A stretch of 34,176 nucleotides of DNA from assembly GCA_001775395.1 (NCBI GenBank), contig MEWP01000010.1, forward strand, positions 1 through 34,176, written 5' to 3'. Source of the stretch: a candidate division Zixibacteria bacterium RBG_16_53_22. Its GTDB lineage: Bacteria; Zixibacteria; MSB-5A5; UBA10806. The notes beneath the pieces are model-generated. The model saw nothing but the letters and a program-made list of their open reading frames with translations. It did no database searches and was not told the origin of the DNA. Shown piece by piece: positions 25,404 through 32,954 of this stretch; position 1 is the first letter of the stretch, and every line of letters begins with the position of its first letter. The translations under genes were made by a program, and so were the position numbers.

Positions 25404-25735
25404 CAGGATCCTCCTTTCAACGGTTTAATCAGAAGACTATTGCATGGAGTTTCGGTCGAGGCGGGAATTGCCCGCGTTAGGAAAAGTCATTAGCATTTTC
25501 AAGAAAATGACCCCAAGGGGGTTCGCATTATCGAAATCGTCGGCACTAACGTCATTCGAAACGAGTTTGCATCCTTGACCGTCATTATTGGTCTTCAAAG
25601 GGGCGCATAAGTTATAGCGGGGCTTTATCGCCGGACCCGGAGCCGATTCGGTTTCCCTGAAGGCGTTCGAAACATCTAACACAATTTTACAGAGAGGATC
25701 TTAACATCTTAAGATTATCCAAGAAATCAAACAGA

Positions 25736-27064
25736 TTGGCCGAATATAACCTCGGCACAATACAAAACGTGACCGCCGAGCCTGCCCTGAACGGCTTCCA
25801 TGGCCTGGGCATCACCAATAAACTGCTCGAGGCCGTCGGCAGTCTGAATTACAGCGAACCGACACCGGTGCAGGAGCAGGCAATCCCGGTCGGAATCGAG
25901 GGACGGGACCTGATCGCCGTCGCTCAGACCGGGACAGGCAAGACAATCGCCTTCGGCATCCCAATGATTCAGCGACTTGCTCAGAGCCCAAGCGGGCGCG
26001 GCCTCGTCGTAGTCCCTACACGCGAGCTGGCGCACCAGGTCGATGACGCGCTGCGGGCCATCTGCCGCGCTCATCAAATGCGCACGGCGGTGATTATAGG
26101 TGGCGTATCCATGGAACCACAGCGCCGCGCGCTGGCCCGAAAGCCTCACATCATCATCGCCACGCCGGGACGCCTGCTTGACCACCTCAAGCAAAGGACG
26201 ATCAGCCTTGCGAACGTCGAAATCCTCGTCCTCGATGAAGCAGATCGGATGCTGGACATGGGTTTTGCGCCGGATATCAATAGGATTATTTCGGCCCTCA
26301 CGCATCGGCACCAGACGATGTTGTTCTCGGCCACCATGCCGCAGGAGATATTGGCGATCGCCCGAAAACATATGGATGATCCGGCGCATATCGAGGTTGC
26401 CCGCTCCGGAGCCTCGCCGGAGGAGATCAGCCACGAGATGTTCTTCGTCGACAACCGCGACAAGCCGCAATTGCTCGAGATCCAGCTCCGCAAGAGAACC
26501 GGCTCGACCCTCATTTTCACCAGGACCAAGCACGGGGCCAGCAAGCTGGCTCGGCGGATCAAGGCCATGGGGCATTCGGTTGCCGAGATTCATTCCAACC
26601 GCAGCCTCCGGCAGCGGTTCGGCGCCATGGATGGCTTTAAGGACGGTGAATTTCGGGTGCTGGTGGCGACCGATATCGCGGCCCGCGGGATCGATGTTAC
26701 CAATATTGCGTTGGTCATAAATTACGATCTGCCGTCGACTTCCGAAGATTATATTCACCGCATCGGGCGGACAGGTCGCGCCGGCAAAAATGGCCATGCC
26801 ATTTCGTTCGCTACTTTCGACCAGGAAGGCGAGGTCCGAGACATCGAGGACCTGATGAACACCTCTCTGCCGGTGTCAGCGTTGCCTTTCGCGCCGTCGC
26901 AGCGTTCCGCTCCCCGCATGAACAGGGCCCCGAGCCGACCGCAGGCGCGTTCGCACGCACAAGTACCATCGCAGGTTTCTCCATCGATTGACAAGTGGGA
27001 CTCGGCGCAGACGTTCGGGCGCCACAGGGTCAATGTCAAGGGCAGGAGCAGGCGAAGACGCTGA
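25736..27064 (+). CDS. DEAD-box ATP-dependent RNA helicase
   Basis: An RNA-remodelling helicase of the RhlE/DeaD group, 442 residues. Motifs in order are Q motif (FHGLGITNKLLEAVG...TPVQEQAIP), Walker A AQTGTGKT (63-70), PTRELAHQV, TPGRLLDHL, DEAD (VLDEADRMLDMGF), SAT, RGIDV and HRIGRTGRAG. A basic, Arg/Ser-rich tail ends in NVKGRSRRRR and probably binds RNA. The start is doubtful: TTG at 25736 has no ribosome binding site, while AGAGGATC at 25691-25700 sits upstream of an in-frame ATC at 25706 with open codons between. Its long leader with an attenuator-like hairpin suggests RNA-level control. It is followed by a terminator. Likely roles are ribosome assembly, mRNA decay or cold acclimation. 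Confidence 0.96.
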   Translation: MAEYNLGTIQNVTAEPALNGFHGLGITNKLLEAVGSLNYSEPTPVQEQAIPVGIEGRDLIAVAQTGTGKTIAFGIPMIQRLAQSPSGRGLVVVPTRELAHQVDDALRAICRAHQMRTAVIIGGVSMEPQRRALARKPHIIIATPGRLLDHLKQRTISLANVEILVLDEADRMLDMGFAPDINRIISALTHRHQTMLFSATMPQEILAIARKHMDDPAHIEVARSGASPEEISHEMFFVDNRDKPQLLEIQLRKRTGSTLIFTRTKHGASKLARRIKAMGHSVAEIHSNRSLRQRFGAMDGFKDGEFRVLVATDIAARGIDVTNIALVINYDLPSTSEDYIHRIGRTGRAGKNGHAISFATFDQEGEVRDIEDLMNTSLPVSALPFAPSQRSAPRMNRAPSRPQARSHAQVPSQVSPSIDKWDSAQTFGRHRVNVKGRSRRRR

Positions 27065-27143
27065 TTCGGCGGGTCAATGAAATAGCATATTTTTTGATAT
27101 GGTTGGAAATTCCTCCACCTGAAGGCTACGCGCAAAATTCGAG

Positions 27144-27179
27144 TCCCTGAATCAATTATGATTCCGGGGCTTGTTTTTT
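27144..27179 (+). terminator. Probable intrinsic terminator of the DEAD-box gene
   Basis: GAATCA (27149-27154) pairs with TGATTC (27159-27164) around a 4-nt loop. CCC/GGG pairs extend the stem after one mismatch, and TTTTTT (27174-27179) follows a few bases later. It lies 80 bp past the helicase stop. Confidence 0.55.
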
Positions 27180-27180
27180 A

Positions 27181-27226
27181 GCAGAGTACGGATTTGAACC
27201 AGCGACCATCGGATTATGAGCCGGAT
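27181..27226 (-). other. 3'-half tRNA-Met-like fragment (possible attachment-site remnant)
   Basis: On the minus strand the sequence reads GATCCGGCTCATAATCCGAT, then GGTCGCTGGTTCAAATCCG. It holds an anticodon loop CTCATAA (anticodon CAT at 27218-27216), a variable region, and a T-loop GGTTCAAATCC, spaced exactly as in elongator tRNA-Met. The anticodon stem is mostly paired. The T-stem is partly mispaired, and no 5' half or complementary acceptor arm (GCAGAGT) is found upstream. It is therefore a partial tRNA copy, the kind left by elements that integrate into tRNA 3' ends, not a functional gene. Confidence 0.6.
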
Positions 27227-27622
27227 CAAACTTCCAGACGCGGGGCAATACCGGACAATAAGAATAACAGGAACAGAGACTTATTCTCGGAGTTCTTTTC
27301 CGGTGTTGTCCCGTTTTGGTCCGTATCATGGCGTCTTATGTTAGAAAAACGATAGTATGGAAAAATCCCCGCAAGATAAAGATCAGGGTTCAAATTAGCT
27401 GTTTAGAATGCTTGAATTCTCTTCGTGCAGGCCAATAATTTCGACGGCATCATTCTACATACCCTTAGAATCCCGTCTCCGGAATTCCTCAATTTTAGAA
27501 TCCTTAGACAGCTCGTTCGAAGAGCCCCGACCTCTGGTGGTCCCCGCAAAGTCATGATATAAAGGCGCGGGCAAGCAATGTCGAATTCAGGTATCCACTC
27601 GATGCATATTTCATACCCATCA

Positions 27623-28139
27623 TCAGCGCTGGTCGATTGATATCGCCCGGCGCATTTTTCCGAATTGCCGTCTGCACATAATCATGGCGATGATATTAAG
27701 CATCATAGGCTTGGCCACATACTGCAAAAGCCAGGTGCCGGCTAATGCATCTCCAAACTGCGGCCGCGAATCCGGGGCATCAATATTGCTGATTGTCTGT
27801 GGCGGATGAAAAATGTCTGCGGCTCCATTCATGCCGGTCAGCGCAGGATGCGGAGAAAACTCTATGTTCGATTCCCAGGATGTCCACTTTAATGCACTTG
27901 ACATTGCCAGGAGGAAAGATATAATAATCCTCCATAGGGTCGGTCAGTCGAATCCACATCCCGCTATTCAATCGGCCCTTGACGCATTTTCAAATAATCA
28001 TATTCCCGGGCGCGGTTTCAGAACCGCCAATTCGGCTCCATCGAAAATGCGCGATCATTCCTTGTCTCTTACAAGCAATTGTGCCCCGAATTATCGGCGA
28101 ACCTCCGCCGGGGCAGCGCAAAACGATATATTTATCCAT
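27623..28139 (-). pseudogene. Unidentified minus-strand gene broken by an in-frame TGA and a frameshift
   Basis: An ATG at 28139 has an excellent AGGAG ribosome binding site 5-6 nt upstream and opens a frame beginning MDKYIVLRCPGGGSPIIRG that stops at TGA (27992-27990) after 49 codons. The same frame resumes at once (KCVKGRLNSGMWIRLTDPME; IFPPGNVKCIKVDILGIEHR) to 27780. A second protein-like frame, shifted, continues to 27623 (GMNGAADIFHPPQTISNID; TWLLQYVAKPMMLNIIAMI). Other genes here end with TGA, so the codon is a genuine stop; a TGG-to-TGA mutation would explain it. No family recognised. The state of the gene and the frameshift fit a decaying locus beside the tRNA fragment. Confidence 0.35.
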
Positions 28140-28192
28140 GGCCACTCCTCGAGAGGCTCGATGAATACCAACGGTAAGCAGGGAATGCCTAA

Positions 28193-29284
28193 ATGAGTGA
28201 TTCAGCCGGCATAAGCGAATTCGATACCGCCCGCGGCGCCCGACACCCTCGGGCCCATGTAGAGCTTCTCCGAAATTATTTCATTGATCTGATTTCTGTC
28301 CATATGCGTCTGAGAATATTCAAGCCCCTCATCACGAATTTCTATGTGACCCAGAAATGCAACCTGCGCTGCACTTATTGTTATCCGCCGGGTGACGAAC
28401 CCGACAGCGATCTTGCATCCAACATCGCGCTTCTGACGAAGATTCGCCCTCGGAATCCCGTCATTAATTTTACCGGCGGTGAACCGCTTTTATATCCCGA
28501 CATAGTGGAATTGATTAGAAAGGCGCGGGAGTTGCGCTTTTATCCAATACTGTTAAGCACGAACGCGCTTCTAACGGATAAGTTGGAGCAACTGCTGCCC
28601 TTGATTGATCACTTGATAGTCAGCCTCGATTCGATTGAAGAGGAATCCAATGATGCTCTTGCCGGAGTAAGCGGAGCCACCAGGGAAATTCTCGGCAATA
28701 TTGAAAAAAGCGCATTATGGTCACGCCAATATGGTCATCGGATGACGCTGCATTCGGTGATTACCCCGCATAACCTCGATGATATCGCCGGTGTCGTCAA
28801 ACTCAGTGAACTCCTGCATATAACATTCAGCGTATCGCCCCAGCATGGCCGATATCACCCCAATCCGGAACTGCCTGGCAATCCTCGATATATGGCCCTT
28901 GTCGATCATCTAATAGACTTGAAGGGTCGGGGCATGCCGATCGTCTGTTCTTTTGACTACCTCAAGGCAATTCGGGGCTTCCCCAGGCGTCGATGCTACC
29001 CCTTCGTGTCGCCCCGCGTATTTCCCGACGGCAGCGTTTATTTTCCATGCGAAAGAATCAGGGATACTCGATTATTCCTCCATGATTATGATAGTCTGAT
29101 TTCATTGATGCGCAAGCACGCGGAATTTTCATTCAGGCCCGAATGCTCGAGCCGTTGCTACCTTGCCTGCTATGTCGAAGTGGAGCGATATTTGAGAAAT
29201 CCGCTTTCCATATTAAATGAAATCCCCATGTTGCGGATCGTCTCCGGGGCGAGAATCAAGCGCAGGCGCGGCGGCCGGAATTGA
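28193..29284 (+). CDS. Radical SAM protein with SPASM-like cysteine-rich C-terminus
   Basis: A 363-residue radical SAM enzyme. The cluster motif C56-x3-C60-x2-C63 lies in TQKCNLRCTYCYPP, followed by NFTGGEPLLYPDIVELI, the SAM-binding GGEP motif. After the barrel, clustered cysteines (RRRCYPFVSPRVFPDGSVYF, CERI, then CSSRCYLACYVE) suggest a SPASM/twitch-type domain holding an auxiliary iron-sulfur cluster. Such proteins modify peptides, dehydrogenate or form C-C and C-S bonds in cofactors and natural products. AGGGAA lies 7-8 nt before the ATG. It is the first gene of a tight plus-strand operon; the SDR gene starts 10 bp after its stop. No precursor-peptide gene is evident beside it. Confidence 0.92.
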   Translation: MSDSAGISEFDTARGARHPRAHVELLRNYFIDLISVHMRLRIFKPLITNFYVTQKCNLRCTYCYPPGDEPDSDLASNIALLTKIRPRNPVINFTGGEPLLYPDIVELIRKARELRFYPILLSTNALLTDKLEQLLPLIDHLIVSLDSIEEESNDALAGVSGATREILGNIEKSALWSRQYGHRMTLHSVITPHNLDDIAGVVKLSELLHITFSVSPQHGRYHPNPELPGNPRYMALVDHLIDLKGRGMPIVCSFDYLKAIRGFPRRRCYPFVSPRVFPDGSVYFPCERIRDTRLFLHDYDSLISLMRKHAEFSFRPECSSRCYLACYVEVERYLRNPLSILNEIPMLRIVSGARIKRRRGGRN

Positions 29285-29294
29285 GGCTGGAAAT

Positions 29295-30302
29295 ATGGCC
29301 AGGATACTTATCACCGGCGGCACTGGATTCCTGGGATCCCACTTGCTTAAAAGGCTTTCCCGAGGGCGTAACGAGATATTTTGTCTTGCCAGAAGGCCGG
29401 CGGTCTTAGCGAATCGAGGGCGAATAACGTGGATCATCGGTGATATCACGGATCCCTCGTCGTATAAGCGGTTTCTCAAGAAAACAGATTATATTTATCA
29501 CCTGGCGGGAATAGTCAATGCTCGCCGGACCGATCAATATACTCAGGCTAACGTTCTTGGAACGAAAGCCTTGCTCGAGGCCTGTAGTCAGGTCGCGGGG
29601 ACGTTAAAGAGGTTTGTGTATGTCAGCAGCATCGCGGCCATGGGCCCGATATCTCACAAGGGACTTCTTGATGAGACTCTTCCCTGCCATCCTATCACCG
29701 AATATGGGAAAAGCAAGCTCGCGGCCGAAACGGCCGCGCTCGAATACTCAATTGAGTTCCCCCTGGTAATCATCAGGCCGTCATTCATCTACGGCAGAGG
29801 CGATAAACGGGGCCTTTCGATTCTAACATCATTGCTGGCCCATCCGGCGGGAGCATTTAGATCCTCCATCAAGACCATCAGTTTGTGTCATGTGAGCGAT
29901 GTTATTCGATGTTGTCTGCTTGCCGGCTTGAAAAAAATCAGATCGGGCGAGGTCTTTATCGTCTCGGACGGCGAGGTGCATACTTGGGAGAACCTCCGGG
30001 TAATCGTCCATGACATTTGCAGCCGCCTGGGTATAATCGATGTCGAATCCCCGCTTACGATTCGCGCTGATTTCAGTACGTCCGATGATGATCCGCGTGG
30101 CCGCCATTATTGGGGATGCGATATTTCCAAGGTCAAAAGCACTTTGGGATATGAACCCACAATAAGGCTAAAAAATGGCGCTCTTGACACAATTCGCTGG
30201 TACCTTCGCAACGGCCATATAGAAGAGCACAACTCTGTCTTAGAGGGATCGGAATTATCGAATGGAGACAACTATGCCGCGGAAAGTTATCAAACTCGAT
30301 GA
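29295..30302 (+). CDS. Extended SDR NAD(P)-dependent epimerase/dehydrogenase
   Basis: A 335-residue extended short-chain dehydrogenase/reductase. The dinucleotide-binding glycine motif ITGGTGFLGSHLLKRL is at the N-terminus. The catalytic Tyr-Lys pair is Y137 and K141 in EYGKSKLAAE, preceded by the serine region VYVSSIAAMG. The pattern fits 3-beta-hydroxysteroid dehydrogenase, dihydroflavonol reductase or sugar epimerase relatives, acting on a hydroxyl or keto group. The ATG at 29295 gives the correct Rossmann start; an in-frame ATG at 29217 would overlap the radical SAM gene. Its last 29 bp overlap the ACP gene start, so translation is coupled. Within this operon it may reduce or oxidise an ACP-bound intermediate. 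Confidence 0.92.
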   Translation: MARILITGGTGFLGSHLLKRLSRGRNEIFCLARRPAVLANRGRITWIIGDITDPSSYKRFLKKTDYIYHLAGIVNARRTDQYTQANVLGTKALLEACSQVAGTLKRFVYVSSIAAMGPISHKGLLDETLPCHPITEYGKSKLAAETAALEYSIEFPLVIIRPSFIYGRGDKRGLSILTSLLAHPAGAFRSSIKTISLCHVSDVIRCCLLAGLKKIRSGEVFIVSDGEVHTWENLRVIVHDICSRLGIIDVESPLTIRADFSTSDDDPRGRHYWGCDISKVKSTLGYEPTIRLKNGALDTIRWYLRNGHIEEHNSVLEGSELSNGDNYAAESYQTR

Positions 30303-30585
30303 TGGCATTATTCGTCGAGAGATACGAGATTTCATACTGGCCAATTTTCTCCCCCGGGAAAAGGCCGCCACGCTTGGCGATACGGACCTGCTTTTTGAAA
30401 GCGGCATCATAGACTCGGCCGGCGCCATGACCTTGATAGCCCATATTGAGAAGCGATTCGGCCTTCGAATCCCCGACGAAGAGCTTTTCCCGGAAAATTT
30501 CGCCACCATCAAAAAGACCGTGGCCTATATATCGGTCAGGCTCAACGGGTCGAAAACCAAAAAGCCTCGCGAGATCAGGCCATGA
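30274..30585 (+). CDS. Acyl carrier protein
   Basis: A free-standing carrier protein of about 103 residues. The 4'-phosphopantetheine attachment site is S48 in ESGIIDSAGAMTLI, matching the GIIDSLG consensus of discrete secondary-metabolism ACPs. The flanking helices (IRREIRDFILANFL; AHIEKRFGLRIPDEEL) are typical, and a Lys/Arg-rich tail follows. The ATG at 30274 has GGAG 6 nt upstream; an ATG four codons earlier (30262) is less well placed. It overlaps the SDR gene end and its stop overlaps the next start by ATGA. The ACP probably carries the substrate handled by the FkbH-type protein and other operon enzymes. Confidence 0.94.
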   Translation: MPRKVIKLDDGIIRREIRDFILANFLPREKAATLGDTDLLFESGIIDSAGAMTLIAHIEKRFGLRIPDEELFPENFATIKKTVAYISVRLNGSKTKKPREIRP

Positions 30586-31895
30586 AATTACTGCTTATCG
30601 ATCCGGTGACAACATCCGGGGTCCTCGATGTCAGAACCCGCAGGAAGCTGCGCGAGGGAATAGGGTATCCGGGAATCGGCCTCATCACGGTTGCGGCCCT
30701 GACACCGCCCGATATTCGGGTCACGGTTATCGATGAATCTGTCGAGGATATCGATTTGAACTGTCCGGCCGATCTGGTCGGCATCTCGGTCCAGGCGCCG
30801 ATCGCCGCTCATGCCTATAAGTTATCGGCGCACTTTCGCCAAAGAGGCATTCCCACTGTGCTGGGGGGAATCCACGTTTCGCTGAATCCCGATGAGGCAA
30901 TGCCCCACGCAGATTCCATACTTCTGGGCGAAGCCGAGATCACATGGCCTGAACTTATCGAGGATTTCCTGAAGGGAGATCTCAAGAAAATATATAAACC
31001 TGATCGGTTGGCTGATTTGGACAAAACACCCTGTCCCAGGCGCGACCTGCTCGACAAGGATTGCTACCAGTTGCCATCCGTCGTGCAGGCCAGCAAGGGA
31101 TGCCAGTATGGATGTGAATTCTGCTCACTTTACAGCTACCTCGGCCACACCCGCCGGTATCGAGATCCTGTTAGAGTCGCCGACGAGATAAGGGGGCTTG
31201 ACGGCGACTTATTCCTCTTCGCTGATGACAATATCTATTCCAGCCGAAAATATTCAATAAACCTTTTCAAGACCATATTGGACTGCCGGAAGCGCTGGGT
31301 CGCGGAATCGACCTGGCATATCGCTTTCGACAATGAAGCCCTTACCTGGGCCAGCCGCAGCGGCTGCGTCGGGCTCTTCATCGGTTTCGATACTATAAAC
31401 CAGCAACCCTATATCACAAAAGTCCCCAAGTCGGATGAGGTCGAAGATATTTACATCCGAGCCATCAGGAATATTCAATCCCATGGGATTGCCGTGGTGG
31501 CGGCGTTCGTATTCGGCCTTGACAACGATGACGAATCGGTATTCGAGCGTTCGCTCCGCGTCGTCCGAGAGGGTGGGGCGAACCTGGTAAATTTCAGCGC
31601 TCTCGTTCCGTATCCCGGGACCCCCATCTTCCAACGCCTGGACGCGCAAGGGCGTATCACCGAACGGGATTGGTCGAAATACATCAGCCCCAACGTATGT
31701 TATGAACCCGGCAAGATGAGCCGCTCTGGTTTGGAGGCGGGGATTCGTTGGGCGCAATCCGAATTTTATACCATGGGCAATATTTTACACGTTTCCTGGG
31801 AAACCTTCAAGAAGCTCGGCTGGGCTATGGCACTCCTTTCGTTGCAGCTCAACATGAGCCAAAAGAGAAACTGGGGCAAAGGGAGCGCCAGATAG
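30582..31895 (+). CDS. B12-binding-domain radical SAM protein
   Basis: A 437-residue cobalamin-binding-type radical SAM enzyme. Residues 1-140 form the B12-like domain (LLLIDPVTTSGV; PTVLGGIHVSLNPDEAMPHA; LLGEAEITWPELI). The 4Fe-4S motif is C174-x3-C178-x2-C181 in SKGCQYGCEFCSLY. The barrel continues through LFLFADDNIYSS and VAAFVFGLDNDDES to LVPYPGTPIFQRL, and a short helical tail follows. Members of this class perform methylations, oxidative rearrangements and ring formation. The start overlaps the ACP stop (ATGA), so expression is coupled and the substrate may be ACP-bound. Confidence 0.92.
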   Translation: MKLLLIDPVTTSGVLDVRTRRKLREGIGYPGIGLITVAALTPPDIRVTVIDESVEDIDLNCPADLVGISVQAPIAAHAYKLSAHFRQRGIPTVLGGIHVSLNPDEAMPHADSILLGEAEITWPELIEDFLKGDLKKIYKPDRLADLDKTPCPRRDLLDKDCYQLPSVVQASKGCQYGCEFCSLYSYLGHTRRYRDPVRVADEIRGLDGDLFLFADDNIYSSRKYSINLFKTILDCRKRWVAESTWHIAFDNEALTWASRSGCVGLFIGFDTINQQPYITKVPKSDEVEDIYIRAIRNIQSHGIAVVAAFVFGLDNDDESVFERSLRVVREGGANLVNFSALVPYPGTPIFQRLDAQGRITERDWSKYISPNVCYEPGKMSRSGLEAGIRWAQSEFYTMGNILHVSWETFKKLGWAMALLSLQLNMSQKRNWGKGSAR

Positions 31896-31913
31896 CCGGT
31901 GGAGGTGCAATCT

Positions 31914-32954
31914 ATGGTTCGGCCTATAAAATGCCTTATCTGGGATCTCGATAATACGCTTTGGGACGGCACCTTGATGGAGGGCGATCCTTGCATCATA
32001 AAGCCGGGGCTGAAGAGCGTTTTGAAGAGACTGGACGGACGTGGCATTCTTCATTCTATCGCCAGCAAGAATGACCCGGCGCCGGCCCTGCGGCTTCTGA
32101 AAAAAAAGGGGGTCGACCGACTCTTCCTCCACCCCCAAATCGGCTGGATTAGCAAGCCCGCAAGCATCCAGAATATCGCAAATAAGCTCAATATTGACCT
32201 GGATTCGGTCGGTTTTATCGACGACGAACCCTATGAATTGGAGCAGGTCCGAAAACTGTTGCCCCAGGTCCGAGTATACAATTCGCGGGAATGTCTCGAT
32301 CTGCCGCGCCGCCCCGAATTAAATCCGCCGTTTATGACCGATGAATCAACCAGGCGGCGACAAATGTACCAGCAGGAGGCAAGGAAGAGTCAAATTCGCA
32401 GGAGCTCGGGAATGTCGCAGAAGGAATTCCTGAAGTTCTGTCGAATGAAGATGACGATCAGGATCGCCCGAAATGATGATATGGACAGGATCATGGAATT
32501 GATGCACCGGGCACATCAGATGAATGCGACCGGGATCATTTACAGCAGCCGACAGGTCAGTTCCTTCATATCGGACCCCCGCTACCGTCTTTATGTGGTC
32601 GAATTAAGAGACCGCTTCGTTGATTATGGCAAAGTCGGGCTGGCAATCTGCAATCTGAATGATCGGAAATGGCAGCTTAAATCATTCTTGCTGTCATGCC
32701 GTGTTTTGAGCCGGGGGATCGCATTTATATTCATTTTGTGGCTTCAAAATCAGGCGTTTAAGTCGGGCGCCGCCGAGATCGAGGGTATATACAAAAAACG
32801 TCCAAGGAATCGTCGCATGTTGATGCTTTATCGTCTCTCGGGTTTCAAGCCATCGGAAGGGAACGGCAACGGCACTCAGATTTTCAGGGCACGATGCAAA
32901 AAGAAATTCAAGGTCCCGGAATGGCTCACCTTGAAGGAAGCAGGCCATTTATGA
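31914..32954 (+). CDS. FkbH-type HAD-IIIC/GNAT protein (putative glyceryl-ACP synthase)
   Basis: FkbH-family proteins take 1,3-bisphosphoglycerate, remove its phosphate and load glycerate on an ACP to give glyceryl-S-ACP. This 346-residue protein has the compact FkbH layout. HAD motif I is WDLDNTLWDG with the D11/D13 pair, motif II/III is IASKND, and motif IV is FIDDEPYE. From about residue 155 a GNAT-like acyltransferase domain follows with the family segment KSFLLSCRVLSRGIAF. It ends with RLSGFKP and a basic tail. GGAGGTG stands 6 nt before the ATG at 31914; a GTG at 31899 is weaker. It lies two genes after the ACP and overlaps the next radical SAM gene by ATGA. Glycerate loading is inferred from family membership. 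Confidence 0.9.
   Translation: MVRPIKCLIWDLDNTLWDGTLMEGDPCIIKPGLKSVLKRLDGRGILHSIASKNDPAPALRLLKKKGVDRLFLHPQIGWISKPASIQNIANKLNIDLDSVGFIDDEPYELEQVRKLLPQVRVYNSRECLDLPRRPELNPPFMTDESTRRRQMYQQEARKSQIRRSSGMSQKEFLKFCRMKMTIRIARNDDMDRIMELMHRAHQMNATGIIYSSRQVSSFISDPRYRLYVVELRDRFVDYGKVGLAICNLNDRKWQLKSFLLSCRVLSRGIAFIFILWLQNQAFKSGAAEIEGIYKKRPRNRRMLMLYRLSGFKPSEGNGNGTQIFRARCKKKFKVPEWLTLKEAGHL

Larger units (their letters stand above)
25163..25735 (+). other. Long intergenic region and predicted leader of the helicase gene
   Basis: A 573-bp stretch without a secure gene. It contains a plausible promoter (25323-25351), a terminator-like hairpin (25369-25403) and about 330 nt of further leader before the DEAD-box gene. 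A minus-strand GTG-started frame of 81 codons (25682-25437) is open but has no ribosome binding site. Long structured leaders are common for cold-induced RNA helicases. Confidence 0.5.
27065..28192. other. Decayed 1.1-kb region between helicase and biosynthetic operon
   Basis: It contains the helicase terminator, a tRNA-Met 3'-half fragment, about 390 bp with no recognisable content (27230-27622) and a minus-strand broken ORF (27623-28139). A plus-strand frame, 27813-28196, overlaps the next gene start by ATGA, but its Ser/Asn/Arg-rich product and position opposite the better minus-strand frame argue against it. Confidence 0.5.

Noticed and set aside
25437-25682. Minus-strand GTG-started frame of 81 codons in the helicase leader
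   Set aside because: No ribosome binding site and no recognisable motif; position fits an untranslated leader better. A translated similarity search would decide.
25727-26797. Minus-strand open frame (356 codons) opposite the DEAD-box helicase
   Set aside because: The plus strand carries every helicase motif in order; the antisense product has no recognisable domain and no ribosome binding site.
27131-27150. TTCGAGTCCC string resembling a tRNA T-loop just upstream of the tRNA-Met fragment
   Set aside because: The flanking bases do not form a T-stem and no anticodon arm is present at the right distance; it belongs to the terminator region.
27988-28030. Selenocysteine reading of the TGA at 27992-27990
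   Set aside because: No convincing SECIS-type hairpin directly downstream, no typical Cys/Sec redox motif, and other genes in the window use TGA as a normal stop.
27813-28196. Plus-strand frame whose stop overlaps the radical SAM start by ATGA
   Set aside because: Attractive as an operon leader gene, but the product is Ser/Asn/Arg-rich, it has no ribosome binding site, and the opposite strand holds a better-initiated frame.
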